64,000 nt of DNA. It comes from Bacteroidaceae bacterium (GTDB lineage Bacteria; Bacteroidota; Bacteroidia; Bacteroidales; Bacteroidaceae). The notes beneath the pieces are model-generated. The model was not told the DNA's origin and searched no databases. It was given only the letters and a program-made list of their open reading frames with translations. Position 1 is the first letter of the stretch. Each line of letters starts with the position of its first letter. The stretch covers positions 1 through 64,000 of the forward strand of contig JAFWAX010000049.1 of NCBI GenBank assembly GCA_017507385.1. Reading direction: 5' to 3'. Of this stretch, positions 1 to 10,638 are shown piece after piece. A program made the translations under genes and the position numbers.

Positions 1-232
1 ATCACTTGCTGCTGAACAAAAAAAGATTTACTTCAAATTTACTTTATATTTCCTTTCTGTAAAAGTAAATGCTGTAGGTGTTTTTAGAAAGGAAATTGAA
101 AGGAAATTCAGAGGAAATCACTTGCTGCTGAACAAAAAAAGATTTACTTCAAATTTACTTTATATTTCCTTTCTGTAAAAGTAAATGCTGTAGGTGTTTT
201 TAGAAAGGAAATTGAAAGGAAATTCAGAGGAA
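1..232. repeat. Tandem 116-bp direct repeat (two copies)
   Basis: Positions 1-116 and 117-232 are identical as far as can be read by eye; the third unit breaks off after a few bases at 233. The unit is AT-rich and has no convincing reading frame. The first copy touches the window edge, so more copies may lie upstream. The rest of 233-397 shows no gene. Confidence 0.9.
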
Positions 233-397
233 ATCTGTGACATGCGAGAGTAGAACACAACTTGTTTTTCTCACGGATAGCACGGATTTCACAGATTTTT
301 TTACGTTGCCGACTGCAACGATTCCCTCTCCAAAGTAGTGCAAATAGCGCCTTGCAGAGCGACTCTTTATATCGCACTGACGTTATCTAATAACAAA

Positions 398-429
398 AAA
401 GGTGGAACCTGCACGCAGATTCCACCTTT
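398..429 (-). terminator. Rho-independent terminator of the LruC-type gene
   Basis: A 10-bp perfect stem (AAAGGTGGAA / TTCCACCTTT) is followed on the minus strand by a T-run. It lies just after the out-of-frame tail at 448-556. This suggests the original gene ended there rather than at the in-frame stop at 557. Confidence 0.7.
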
Positions 430-447
430 AATATAATATACTCGTTA

Positions 448-556
448 TTAATTGACTGGAGTAACGGTTACTTTTACAGGTCTGTCAACATAGGCGTCAC
501 CCAATCCACCTCCGAAATACAAACCATTACTTCTGATGCTATACCACAATTCGCTT
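448..556 (-). pseudogene. Out-of-frame C-terminal tail of the LruC-type protein
   Basis: Directly after the stop of the upstream gene, a different minus-strand frame reads through to a TAA at 448-450. It contains NGLYFGGGLGDAYVD and ends VTVTPVN. The main protein ends with a very similar module (NDLYFGGVIGDQDD ... RPNN). The fragment is therefore either a second copy of the terminal module cut off by a 1-nt frameshift or the true C-terminus. The following terminator at 398-429 supports it once being part of the gene. Confidence 0.55.
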
Positions 557-3500
557 TTAATTGTTAGGACGGATGGTTGCTGCAATAGTATCATCCTGGT
601 CTCCGATTACTCCTCCGAAGTAAAGGTCATTAGCATAACCATAGCCTACCAATCCGTTCACCCAGTAATTTTTATCCGGTATTGTTACAATCAAGGTTCG
701 CGCAGGGATACCATCTACTTCTCCCCATTCGCCATTCCATTGAACTGTCACATTTATGTTGCCCCACACAGTAACGGAAGTGGAGAAATCACTTCCTGAT
801 TTCAACTGGAGAGTTTGAGATCCTGCTTTTATAGAGAAGTTCTCAATTCCAGAATTATGCAGTTTGAACTCAAGAACCACTCCGTTAGCATCATTACTGC
901 CGACTGCGTTATACAAATCCGCGGCACTTAACTTGTACCATGTTTCCCCATTAACAGACTGGCTTTCATCTTTTGTCACGGTCAATGGCGTTCCTGTCAA
1001 CTCTGTGCTGCCACCTTGGCTACCTCCATTATTGTCATCGCCGAAGTTTCCTGACACAGTCACCGTTACAGTCTTTGTCGCCTCTGCATAGAAAGCAGAT
1101 GCAGCTTGCTTCACGGTAATCGTTGCCGTGCCGGCCTTCAGAGCGGTGAAGTTAATCTGATTGCCACTCACCACTGCTGTCACTACAGACGCATCGCTGT
1201 TCTCGATGGTGATTACGCCATCGCTTTGGGTGTTGAATGACAGTGAGTTAGTCTTGTTATTGGTTGCATCCCAAGACAGGTTATCGTTGACAGTCAGATT
1301 AGGGTCAGAAGCCTGGACAGTCACCTTCATCGTCTTCTCGGCAGCCGCATACGTTGAGGTAGCTTCCTGCTTCACAGTGATGGTTGCCGTGCCGGCCTTC
1401 AGAGCCGTAATCTGCATCTGCTTGCCATTCAACACAACATTCACAACTGAGTTGTCGCTGCAAGTCACTGTAATGGCTCCGTCACTATTCGTGTTGATGT
1501 TCTCTGATTGTGACGTGTAATTTGCGTTAAGAGAGAGCGTTGAACCGAAGCCTAATCCCGGTTCTTGCAGGTTGGCGGTGTTGGCATTCACCGTCACGGC
1601 AACATATACTGTTGATTCTTTATAAGTTACCGTTTCTACCGATGTCACAGCAATATACGCTGTACCTTCCGCAACTGGAGACACATTGCCATCTGAAGAA
1701 ACAGTGACAACACTTGCATTGCTTGATTTGTAAGTAATATGGCCAGGAATGCTTTCTGCATTGATTCTTTGCTGCGGATCACCCACAGTGAAAGTCATGC
1801 TTGTGGATTCCACCGTAAGCTGAGGGTCAAGCAAAGCTGTATTAGTTGCTTGTTCCCCACTTTCTATCCACTTCAACTTAGTAATACGACCTTCTGCATT
1901 CTGCCCATCCGGGAAGGTAATTTCCATTCTTCCTCCTCTCAGCGCCTCCAAAGCCAAGCCTGACAACGTAAATGTACTAAGTTCTCCAGCCTTCACATTC
2001 ACATCCGTCAATTCAACTTCTGTACTATCGGTTGTATAGAAGCGTACCTTGGCATCTGCACTTGTCTCAAGCTGAATCAGATATTCAGTCCTTGAAACCA
2101 TCTGTGCCGCATTCATCGTCCATGTAGCCACATTACCATTATACTTAACATCGCCTTCATAATCCGGGATAATCGAAAATGAAGGTTTGCCATTAGTCAC
2201 CACATCATCCTTGCCCCACACTGTTCCACACCAGCCCGTTTCTTTCAAGTTGGCAATCCATGTGCCAAATTCAGGATAGACATTGGTGATGCACACTTGC
2301 TCAAGAGGCCATTCCCAATTAGGATCGGCAATAAGGAATGCCTGTGGCTCTTTGATTGTGCCGTTACGATCGGGCACACCTATCTCAGCACCTTCCGAAC
2401 CATCAGTATAGTTCACATGAATCTTGAAATCAGAAGCATGGGTGGACATACTGAAGGCATATTTATCCACTTTAAATTCCTCACTATAAAGTGGATTCGC
2501 CACATAACCGCCCACATTGACCGGTTCACTCAGTTCAACGCCAAAGGCCTCGTGAAGATCCTCCTTACCATTAAACTTGATAGCCTGATTCTGATAAGAG
2601 ATTTTCACCGGCAACGTACCACCAGCCGCTAAAAGTTTGAGGCGTGCAGTTTCCTGACCAGACACGTGCTCGATACCATACACCACGTCGTTAAAGTCCC
2701 AGTCGAATGTACCGCCAAGGTCTTCACAAGCAACAATATACAACATAGACACATCTTCAGATTCCTTATCGATGATGATAGGCTTAGCACCTTCAGGAAT
2801 AACGAACACGATATCGTTGAAGTCGCAGTCGTGGTTGGTGTCTGAATAGTTCCAGTCCTCAAATGCCAAATAGAGGTCATTGCCTCGTTTGAACGATGCT
2901 CCATATACATCATTCACTTCATCCGTATTGCCTGATTCTTGTCCTTGGAATGGCCATCCCTCATCATTATTATATTGAGAATTAGAATAATAAGGGCCAC
3001 CGCCTGTCGCATCAAGCACCATACCAAAACGAGTGCCAGCAGGAATGTTCACTTTTATACCTTCAGGACGGAAGCCATCATAAGGAGAGAAGAACTGCTC
3101 GTCGCCTGCAACCCATGGATCTCCTTCATCCCACAACAAAGTCGAATTGTCGTCATAACCATCAACATATCCATTCCATGTGTTGATGTTTGACTTGCAG
3201 AATGCATCGACATACGTAAATTCTCCCGTTTGAGAATTATAAGCTTCAAACCATGCTGTCTGACCGTCTTTTGCTGTTGTAGCCTGCCATATCCAAGTAA
3301 CTACAATATTTCCCTCTGAATCACGCACAGGCCCATCTTCATTACAAAGATAGATGCCAAGACGCTCGCCATTACCAGTTGAACCTCGATTACCTGTAAT
3401 TGAATAAAGAGGATAGATAACGAACTCACCAGTTGACTCATATTCAAAGTTTTGAGCAACCTTGCCGATATTACCTTGTCCTTCTGGCAATGTCGCCAAA

Positions 3501-4036
3501 GGTACCTCTATATCACTTCTGCCGAAAATCTTTCTATCATTCTGAGGGACTGCACTCACCTCAATAACTCCGTCACCGCCGAGCACAGCACGAGTACCTT
3601 TCACTCCGAATGAAACAGAAGCCTTTCCGTCTTTCACTGTAGCTGGCTCGATGATTCGGTCGCCATTCTCGCTGATGATGCCGACATAAGCCACCTCGAC
3701 AGTGGATGGGATGTCGCATCCGAAGATGTTGGATGTGCCGCCTGCCACATTGTCGTACTGACCAAGCAGATAGGCATTGTTCTCAGAACTACGTGGGTTG
3801 GCTGTCCACACCTTCACAGTGTAAGTGCCTTCCATGTGGATGGTGACATCGAGACTGCACACCTCAGCCATGTTCCACGTATGGTTGGGGTCGGCATTGC
3901 CAAACATGTTGTAGAACTGCTCCTTGTAGGCAATGTCCTTACTTGTATAGCCATTGTCGAAATCGCTACAGCTGCTTATGCCCAAAACGAGCACCAGCAA
4001 AGATGATAAGATGAAAAGATTTTTTGTTTTACGCAT
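557..4036 (-). CDS. LruC domain-containing surface lipoprotein with Ig-like repeats
   Basis: About 1159 aa when started at the ATG before RKTKNLF, which places a short positive n-region directly before the hydrophobic segment and the lipobox LGISSC. Two earlier in-frame ATGs (4075, 4051) would lengthen the n-region. After the lipid-attachment cysteine come two acidic motifs typical of the DUF4114/LruC family (CDFNDIVF and DWDFNDVVYG, near residues 400-450). These are followed by several BIG2-like Ig domains with repeated 'SLVVxSDGNVS... GTAxIxV' patterns (about residues 750-1010) and a terminal domain. It is probably an exported, lipid-anchored, surface-exposed protein of unknown ligand. It is co-oriented with the xylan genes but has its own promoter, so a polysaccharide-binding role is only an inference. 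The 3' end looks frameshifted (see 448-556). Confidence 0.8.
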   Translation of the reverse strand: MRKTKNLFILSSLLVLVLGISSCSDFDNGYTSKDIAYKEQFYNMFGNADPNHTWNMAEVCSLDVTIHMEGTYTVKVWTANPRSSENNAYLLGQYDNVAGGTSNIFGCDIPSTVEVAYVGIISENGDRIIEPATVKDGKASVSFGVKGTRAVLGGDGVIEVSAVPQNDRKIFGRSDIEVPLATLPEGQGNIGKVAQNFEYESTGEFVIYPLYSITGNRGSTGNGERLGIYLCNEDGPVRDSEGNIVVTWIWQATTAKDGQTAWFEAYNSQTGEFTYVDAFCKSNINTWNGYVDGYDDNSTLLWDEGDPWVAGDEQFFSPYDGFRPEGIKVNIPAGTRFGMVLDATGGGPYYSNSQYNNDEGWPFQGQESGNTDEVNDVYGASFKRGNDLYLAFEDWNYSDTNHDCDFNDIVFVIPEGAKPIIIDKESEDVSMLYIVACEDLGGTFDWDFNDVVYGIEHVSGQETARLKLLAAGGTLPVKISYQNQAIKFNGKEDLHEAFGVELSEPVNVGGYVANPLYSEEFKVDKYAFSMSTHASDFKIHVNYTDGSEGAEIGVPDRNGTIKEPQAFLIADPNWEWPLEQVCITNVYPEFGTWIANLKETGWCGTVWGKDDVVTNGKPSFSIIPDYEGDVKYNGNVATWTMNAAQMVSRTEYLIQLETSADAKVRFYTTDSTEVELTDVNVKAGELSTFTLSGLALEALRGGRMEITFPDGQNAEGRITKLKWIESGEQATNTALLDPQLTVESTSMTFTVGDPQQRINAESIPGHITYKSSNASVVTVSSDGNVSPVAEGTAYIAVTSVETVTYKESTVYVAVTVNANTANLQEPGLGFGSTLSLNANYTSQSENINTNSDGAITVTCSDNSVVNVVLNGKQMQITALKAGTATITVKQEATSTYAAAEKTMKVTVQASDPNLTVNDNLSWDATNNKTNSLSFNTQSDGVITIENSDASVVTAVVSGNQINFTALKAGTATITVKQAASAFYAEATKTVTVTVSGNFGDDNNGGSQGGSTELTGTPLTVTKDESQSVNGETWYKLSAADLYNAVGSNDANGVVLEFKLHNSGIENFSIKAGSQTLQLKSGSDFSTSVTVWGNINVTVQWNGEWGEVDGIPARTLIVTIPDKNYWVNGLVGYGYANDLYFGGVIGDQDDTIAATIRPNN

Positions 4037-4117
4037 AGCCGTGAAAATCATTAACTTGAAATCTTTATTAAACACAATGTTAGATAGTCTTTTTCCTTAT
4101 AATACGCTATTTGGGGT

Positions 4118-4126
4118 ACAAAGTTA
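4118..4126 (-). promoter_or_regulatory. Bacteroidetes -7 box for the LruC-type gene
   Basis: TAACTTTGT on the minus strand matches TAnnTTTG and lies about 80 bp before the chosen start. I see no clear TTTG -33 element 20 bp further upstream. The remaining bases to 4320 are T-rich with short repeats of GCAAGTTTTTGAA-like sequence and no gene. Confidence 0.5.
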
Positions 4127-4321
4127 CAAACTTTTCACGACATACGGCTGCATTCATGTAACATTTTTTTTCATTCGTGTTACATTTTTTGAATTTGCGA
4201 GTTTTTGAAGTCCTGAATCTGCAAGTTTTTGAATCTGTGCGGAATGCGCCAGTCGCTTTTCGCCATCAGCCACACTTCTCCATCCCTGAGCGTCTCCACG
4301 GCTCCTCGCGCAGAAACAAAG

Positions 4322-4350
4322 ACAGCCGACCGGGAGACCCAATCGGCTGT
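4322..4350 (-). terminator. Probable terminator of xyn10D-fae1A
   Basis: An 8-bp stem (ACAGCCGA / TCGGCTGT) lies 20 bp past the stop of the xylanase-esterase gene and is followed on the minus strand by a broken T-run. Confidence 0.5.
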
Positions 4351-4370
4351 AGGATAGAGAAATCTATTTT

Positions 4371-6557
<2,187 letters not shown>

Positions 6558-6610
6558 TTAATGAAAAAATAAATAAATAAAAGTTGTCATTATCTCTCTG
6601 TCTGCCGCAC

Positions 6611-8182
6611 TCAATTCTTGAGTCCAACAGTAATCTGTCCACCTGTAGTCTTGGTTGGGTAATAGAACGCGGCATAGCGTGTACCCATGAAGAGACGGCG
6701 GTAGTCGAATCTCATCTTGTAATTGGCGGTACCAATCTGTGTAAACTTCTGGCCATCAAGGCTGTAGTAGAAGTTTGCCACATCGCCGCGGCCGGGGTTG
6801 AAGTCTCCATCGATGCAGAGATAGATCTTGCCCACTTTGCTCTTGGGAAGCTTCACGCTCTCGATTTCCTTGGCATCAACCGCAGTGATTTCCTTGGTAC
6901 GGTCTGAAAGGCGAACGCTCTCTTCGCTCATCACGAGGGTGTAGCTGGAGCCGTCCTTCTTGATGGTGAGGATGCCTGAATCGCCGTTGAATGCTGCCAA
7001 TCCGGCACGGTCGCCATCTTTCATCTTGCGAGCGTCGATGCAGATAGTGTCTGAGCAAGTCGGTCCCCACATGCGCCATGTGATAGAGTTGCGTGCATTG
7101 AAGATGGTATTGGCAAGAACAGAAGTGCGGAGTGTCACAAAACTGCCCGGATTAGTAAAGCTTCCTGTCTCAGTGGTGATGTCCTCCTTGATGTAGTTGT
7201 GGTTCCACTGATAGTCTTTCTCGATAACAGCGAGAGCCGGCTCCTTGTGGCATTCGCAGTCGCCATCAAGAGTGACAGTTTCCGGAATAATGCCATCGCC
7301 GTTTGTGCCGAGCATTGGCCAGCCGTCAATCCATGAGCATGGCTCCAGGGTGAGGATTCGTCCCACGCCGTCACGGTCTTGGAACATCACGCCATACCAT
7401 TCGCCGTGCTTGCCGTCCACGATAGTGCCTTGACCTGCATAGTTGAAGCCTCCAAATTTGCTCTTGAGGATAACTTTTGAGTCATAAGGGCCTTCGATAT
7501 TCTTGCTTCGGTAAGCAATCTCCTGACGTCCTGTGTTTGGCCATGAGATGCAGAGCAAATAGTACATGCCATCGTGCTTGATGACGCGGCTGCCCTCATG
7601 CAGTCCTGAAGGGCGTCCTTTGAGTTCCAGCTTTTTGCGGATGCCGCCTGGCTTCTCGCCTGAGAGGTCTGGCTCCAGCTCAACGAGGTTGATGTCGCCA
7701 CTTCCCCAGAATACATACACGCGCCCATCATCATCGAAGAAGAGTGATGCATCATGGTAAGCCGGGATGCGGCTGTGCAGCGTCCATCCCTTTGCAGGGT
7801 CGTCTGTCTTGAAAACCATAGACTTATGAGGGTCGTCGTTCGCCACGAAGAGTGCCCAGAAAGTGCCGTTGTTATAGCGGAGCGAAGTGGCCCACTGTCC
7901 GCGACCATAAACAGTACCCTCCTTCATGTCATAACGAGGCGTATCCTTGATTTCGTCAAAAAGATAGGACACTGTTTCCCAGTGCACAAGGTCGGTGCTT
8001 CGCATAATTGGAGCGCCAGGGAAGAGGTGCATGGTAGTAGTTACAAGATAGTAGTAATCACCCACACGGATGATGTCCGGGTCTGGTGTGTCGGCCCATA
8101 TAAACGGGTTCTTCACTTGAATGCTCTGCGCCGATGCCATTGTGGCAACGAGAAAGCAAAAGATGGATAATAATTTTTTCAT
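6611..8182 (-). CDS. GH43 beta-xylosidase / alpha-L-arabinofuranosidase
   Basis: About 523 aa. The start is taken at the last of three clustered ATGs (MKKLLSIFCF), which gives a normal signal peptide ending ASAQ. The five-bladed GH43 domain shows the three catalytic acids: general base Asp in TPDPDIIR, pKa modulator Asp in YHDASLFFDDDG and general acid Glu in GLHEGSRVI. The C-terminal ~200 residues resemble the beta-xylosidase C-terminal concanavalin A-like domain (GH43_C2). In this xylan cluster it should trim xylose or arabinose from arabinoxylo-oligosaccharides; which one cannot be told from sequence. It has a -7 box upstream (8247-8255) and is probably the first gene of a unit with xyn10D-fae1A. 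Confidence 0.88.
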   Translation of the reverse strand: MKKLLSIFCFLVATMASAQSIQVKNPFIWADTPDPDIIRVGDYYYLVTTTMHLFPGAPIMRSTDLVHWETVSYLFDEIKDTPRYDMKEGTVYGRGQWATSLRYNNGTFWALFVANDDPHKSMVFKTDDPAKGWTLHSRIPAYHDASLFFDDDGRVYVFWGSGDINLVELEPDLSGEKPGGIRKKLELKGRPSGLHEGSRVIKHDGMYYLLCISWPNTGRQEIAYRSKNIEGPYDSKVILKSKFGGFNYAGQGTIVDGKHGEWYGVMFQDRDGVGRILTLEPCSWIDGWPMLGTNGDGIIPETVTLDGDCECHKEPALAVIEKDYQWNHNYIKEDITTETGSFTNPGSFVTLRTSVLANTIFNARNSITWRMWGPTCSDTICIDARKMKDGDRAGLAAFNGDSGILTIKKDGSSYTLVMSEESVRLSDRTKEITAVDAKEIESVKLPKSKVGKIYLCIDGDFNPGRGDVANFYYSLDGQKFTQIGTANYKMRFDYRRLFMGTRYAAFYYPTKTTGGQITVGLKN

Positions 8183-8246
8183 CATTTTTTCTATCATGTT
8201 TTAGGTTTTGGTCTGTTTGCCGCAGAATTTCTCCGCTGCTTAGTTT

Positions 8247-8255
8247 GCAAAGTTA
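8247..8255 (-). promoter_or_regulatory. -7 promoter box for the GH43 / GH10-CE1 unit
   Basis: TAACTTTGC on the minus strand, 65 bp before the GH43 start. The nearest upstream TTG is at 16 bp rather than the usual 19-21, so the -33 element is non-standard and the promoter may need an activator. Confidence 0.5.
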
Positions 8256-8351
8256 CAAAAAAAAATAACGCCAACATTACGTTAACGTTGCATAATTTTC
8301 AGATTATGATACAAAACATGGGTTTTTCATCATTTTTTGAACGTGTCAAAT

Positions 8352-8399
8352 AACGTGAGTTCGACAAATTAGCATATATTCAAATTCGTCGGACTCACG
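8352..8399. promoter_or_regulatory. Long imperfect inverted repeat upstream of the GH43 promoter
   Basis: ACGTGAGT and ACTCACGT form 8-bp perfect arms continued inward by CGAC/GTCG and A/T pairs, giving an almost 18-20-bp imperfect stem around an AT-rich centre. It lies about 100 bp upstream of the GH43 -7 box and downstream of a separate terminator. It is therefore more likely a regulator site than a terminator; the regulator is unknown. Confidence 0.45.
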
Positions 8400-8471
8400 T
8401 CAAAGCTCGTTTTGCAGAACAAAAATGGATTCCTACGTGCATACGGCAGGGATTATGAGGGTGATAAAAAG

Positions 8472-8511
8472 ATAGTGAGGGGATGCGCCCGATGGCGCAT
8501 CCCCTCACTAT
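8472..8511 (-). terminator. Strong terminator of the GH43-CBM gene
   Basis: An 18-bp perfect stem with a 4-nt loop (CGAT) starts 20 bp past the gene's stop. On the minus strand it is followed by CTTTTTAT. Confidence 0.85.
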
Positions 8512-8531
8512 GTTTAACGATTCACGTTTGT

Positions 8532-10592
8532 TTAATTCAACTTGTAAACTTTCTTCTGGCCCTGATAAGTGAATGTTACGACAGCACGACCGTCGGCGAT
8601 CTTGCCAATCTCAACCTTCACTGCTGGATCAGAAGCCGTAGCCTTGATGACAGAGTTAGCCTTGATTGGAGCGTATGCCTGATAGTTTGTCATATCCACA
8701 TAACCATTGTCGTTGGTTGAGAACTGTGGAGCAGCTGGGAGCTTCACGCTATTGCCATCCACTGTGATGTTCACTGTTGGAATCACAGGTGGTTCGCAAG
8801 TTGTGCCTTGCTTAGAGAAGCCGATTCCGTGGAGGTCGAAGAGACCCTGTGGACGCTGTGGCTGGTTCTGCGGACGACCGAACTGACGTCTTCCATCCTG
8901 CTGAGGCTGCTGGATTTCTGGACCTTCCACTACGAGGTAGATGCCGTGCTTGCCCTTGAGGCCTTCAACTGCTGGCACTGCCACCTGATAGGTCTTAGCT
9001 GCGCGTGGAGCGTCTGCTGGTACTTCGATAACACCGATTTCCTTGCCATTCCATGTGCTGTTAGCGTATGGTCCGTCGAGCATGATGCGAATCTTGAATG
9101 CGCCTCTTCCGCTTGGAGTCAAGTTGAGGTTGAGCACAGTGCCGTCACCCTTCTGTGTGCCGACGAAGGCCTTCACGCCCTTGCTGTCCTTCTCAATTCC
9201 CTCGAAACCGAAGTACTTGAAACCGACGATACCGCCATTGGTGATGCCTGCGAGGTCCATGCTGTTGTTCCAGTTGTCATGGTTGTCCTGCATCCAGTTG
9301 TGACCAGACACATAGCAAGCGATACCTGCAGAATAGTACTGGTATGGTGGAAGTCCGTAAATCTGGAAACCTTCAGAAGTCACTTCTGCACCTGTATAAG
9401 TCATGCCGTTTGATGCAGCAGCAATCCACTCGTTGTTCTTGGTATATGGGTCGTAAGCTACGATGCGTACCTTACCGCCATCAGCAACCTTCTTCTTGTC
9501 CCACTCAATCTTGACTGGCGCAACCATTGGCTGGCGAGCGTTGGCAAAGCCGCGTGGAGGACGATGATAGAACACGTACCACTGGCCATTGATCTCTTCA
9601 ATAGAGCCGTGTGTGTTGTGAGCGAAGTTCTTGGTTGTCAATGCAGAACCGTCCTCGTTGAGCACAACGCCACGAGAGTCAACGAGCACACCGCCTGAAC
9701 GCCATGGGCCAAGAGGAGAGTCACCGTAGGCATAGCGGAGGGCTGAGTTGGTGTTGCCAAGTCCGTACTCCTTGCCGCTGTAGCCGGAGAATACCATCAC
9801 ATACTTGTTGCCCACCTTGCGGATGGAAGATGCCTCGAAGAAGTTGAAGTCGAGCGGGTTCTGACCTTCGTAGAGTGCCTTGTACTCGCTGCCTTCCTTG
9901 TCGAGCAGACGGCCATCGGCGCTGCTTGCAGGAATGAATGGGTCGATTATCTCTGTGCCTGGACGCTGGCTGTACATGGTCTTCTGATCGAGCTCAACAG
10001 CAGTAGAGTGCTGGAAGCCGTAGAACACGTATGCGCGGAAGCCCTTGGCATAGTCGGGGTCTTTCTTGTCTGTGATGTTCTCGATGAACACTGATGGGTC
10101 GAAGTCGATGAATGAGCCTGGCAGGCACTGGCGGCCATCCTCAGTGAGGTTGACTGGCGTGAAAGGTCCGTCTGGGCGGTCGCCCTTGCAGACCATAGCC
10201 ACACGGCGCCATCCGCGTGAGTGTGGGTAGAGCCAGTAAGTCTTCTTGCCTGTCTCGCGGTCTTTCACCTCTACAAGGTCGGGGGCGAACATGGTATCCC
10301 ACTGGCCGTCAACATAGTGAGTGAAGATTGGACCTTCATCTACCCACTGGCTAAGGTCTTCAACCGGTGCAGACCACATGCGGATGTCGGGACCGCAATA
10401 GGCTGTGTTGGTCACGTCGTGCGAACCGATGATGTAGGCACGGTACTTGCCTGGGTTGTCTGGGTCTTCGAACACGCGTGGCTCGCCGTCTGGCAAGTGC
10501 TCCCACAGAGGGAGATAAGGGTTCTGCGCCTTGAGCGACACGCATGCAAGGCAAAGCAGAAGATTCAGAATAAGTCTTTTTTTCATATTCAT
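8532..10592 (-). CDS. GH43 family glycosidase with C-terminal CBM6-like module
   Basis: 686 aa. MNMKKRLILNLLLCL... gives a signal peptide ending LKAQ; the second ATG (10586) is an equally good start. The N-terminal ~390 residues form a GH43 beta-propeller with candidate catalytic acids in PDGEPRVFED, DFDPSVFIE and FFEASSIR. Residues about 400-575 look like a CBM6-type jelly roll (YYSAGIACYVSGHNW ... WNGKEIGVIEVP). A Gln/Pro/Arg-rich linker (about 579-600) then leads to a small terminal beta domain. It is likely an arabinofuranosidase or xylosidase acting on xylan side chains. The 46-bp gap to the GH95 gene suggests they are co-transcribed, with GH95 first. Confidence 0.85.
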   Translation of the reverse strand: MNMKKRLILNLLLCLACVSLKAQNPYLPLWEHLPDGEPRVFEDPDNPGKYRAYIIGSHDVTNTAYCGPDIRMWSAPVEDLSQWVDEGPIFTHYVDGQWDTMFAPDLVEVKDRETGKKTYWLYPHSRGWRRVAMVCKGDRPDGPFTPVNLTEDGRQCLPGSFIDFDPSVFIENITDKKDPDYAKGFRAYVFYGFQHSTAVELDQKTMYSQRPGTEIIDPFIPASSADGRLLDKEGSEYKALYEGQNPLDFNFFEASSIRKVGNKYVMVFSGYSGKEYGLGNTNSALRYAYGDSPLGPWRSGGVLVDSRGVVLNEDGSALTTKNFAHNTHGSIEEINGQWYVFYHRPPRGFANARQPMVAPVKIEWDKKKVADGGKVRIVAYDPYTKNNEWIAAASNGMTYTGAEVTSEGFQIYGLPPYQYYSAGIACYVSGHNWMQDNHDNWNNSMDLAGITNGGIVGFKYFGFEGIEKDSKGVKAFVGTQKGDGTVLNLNLTPSGRGAFKIRIMLDGPYANSTWNGKEIGVIEVPADAPRAAKTYQVAVPAVEGLKGKHGIYLVVEGPEIQQPQQDGRRQFGRPQNQPQRPQGLFDLHGIGFSKQGTTCEPPVIPTVNITVDGNSVKLPAAPQFSTNDNGYVDMTNYQAYAPIKANSVIKATASDPAVKVEIGKIADGRAVVTFTYQGQKKVYKLN

Positions 10593-10638
10593 TTATTATT
10601 TGGTTGAGAATTAAGTATTTCCTATCAGAATTAGAGGG

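Noticed and set aside
144..377. 77-codon minus-strand frame at the window start
   Set aside because: It overlaps the tandem repeat and has no family resemblance, start signal or terminator relation.
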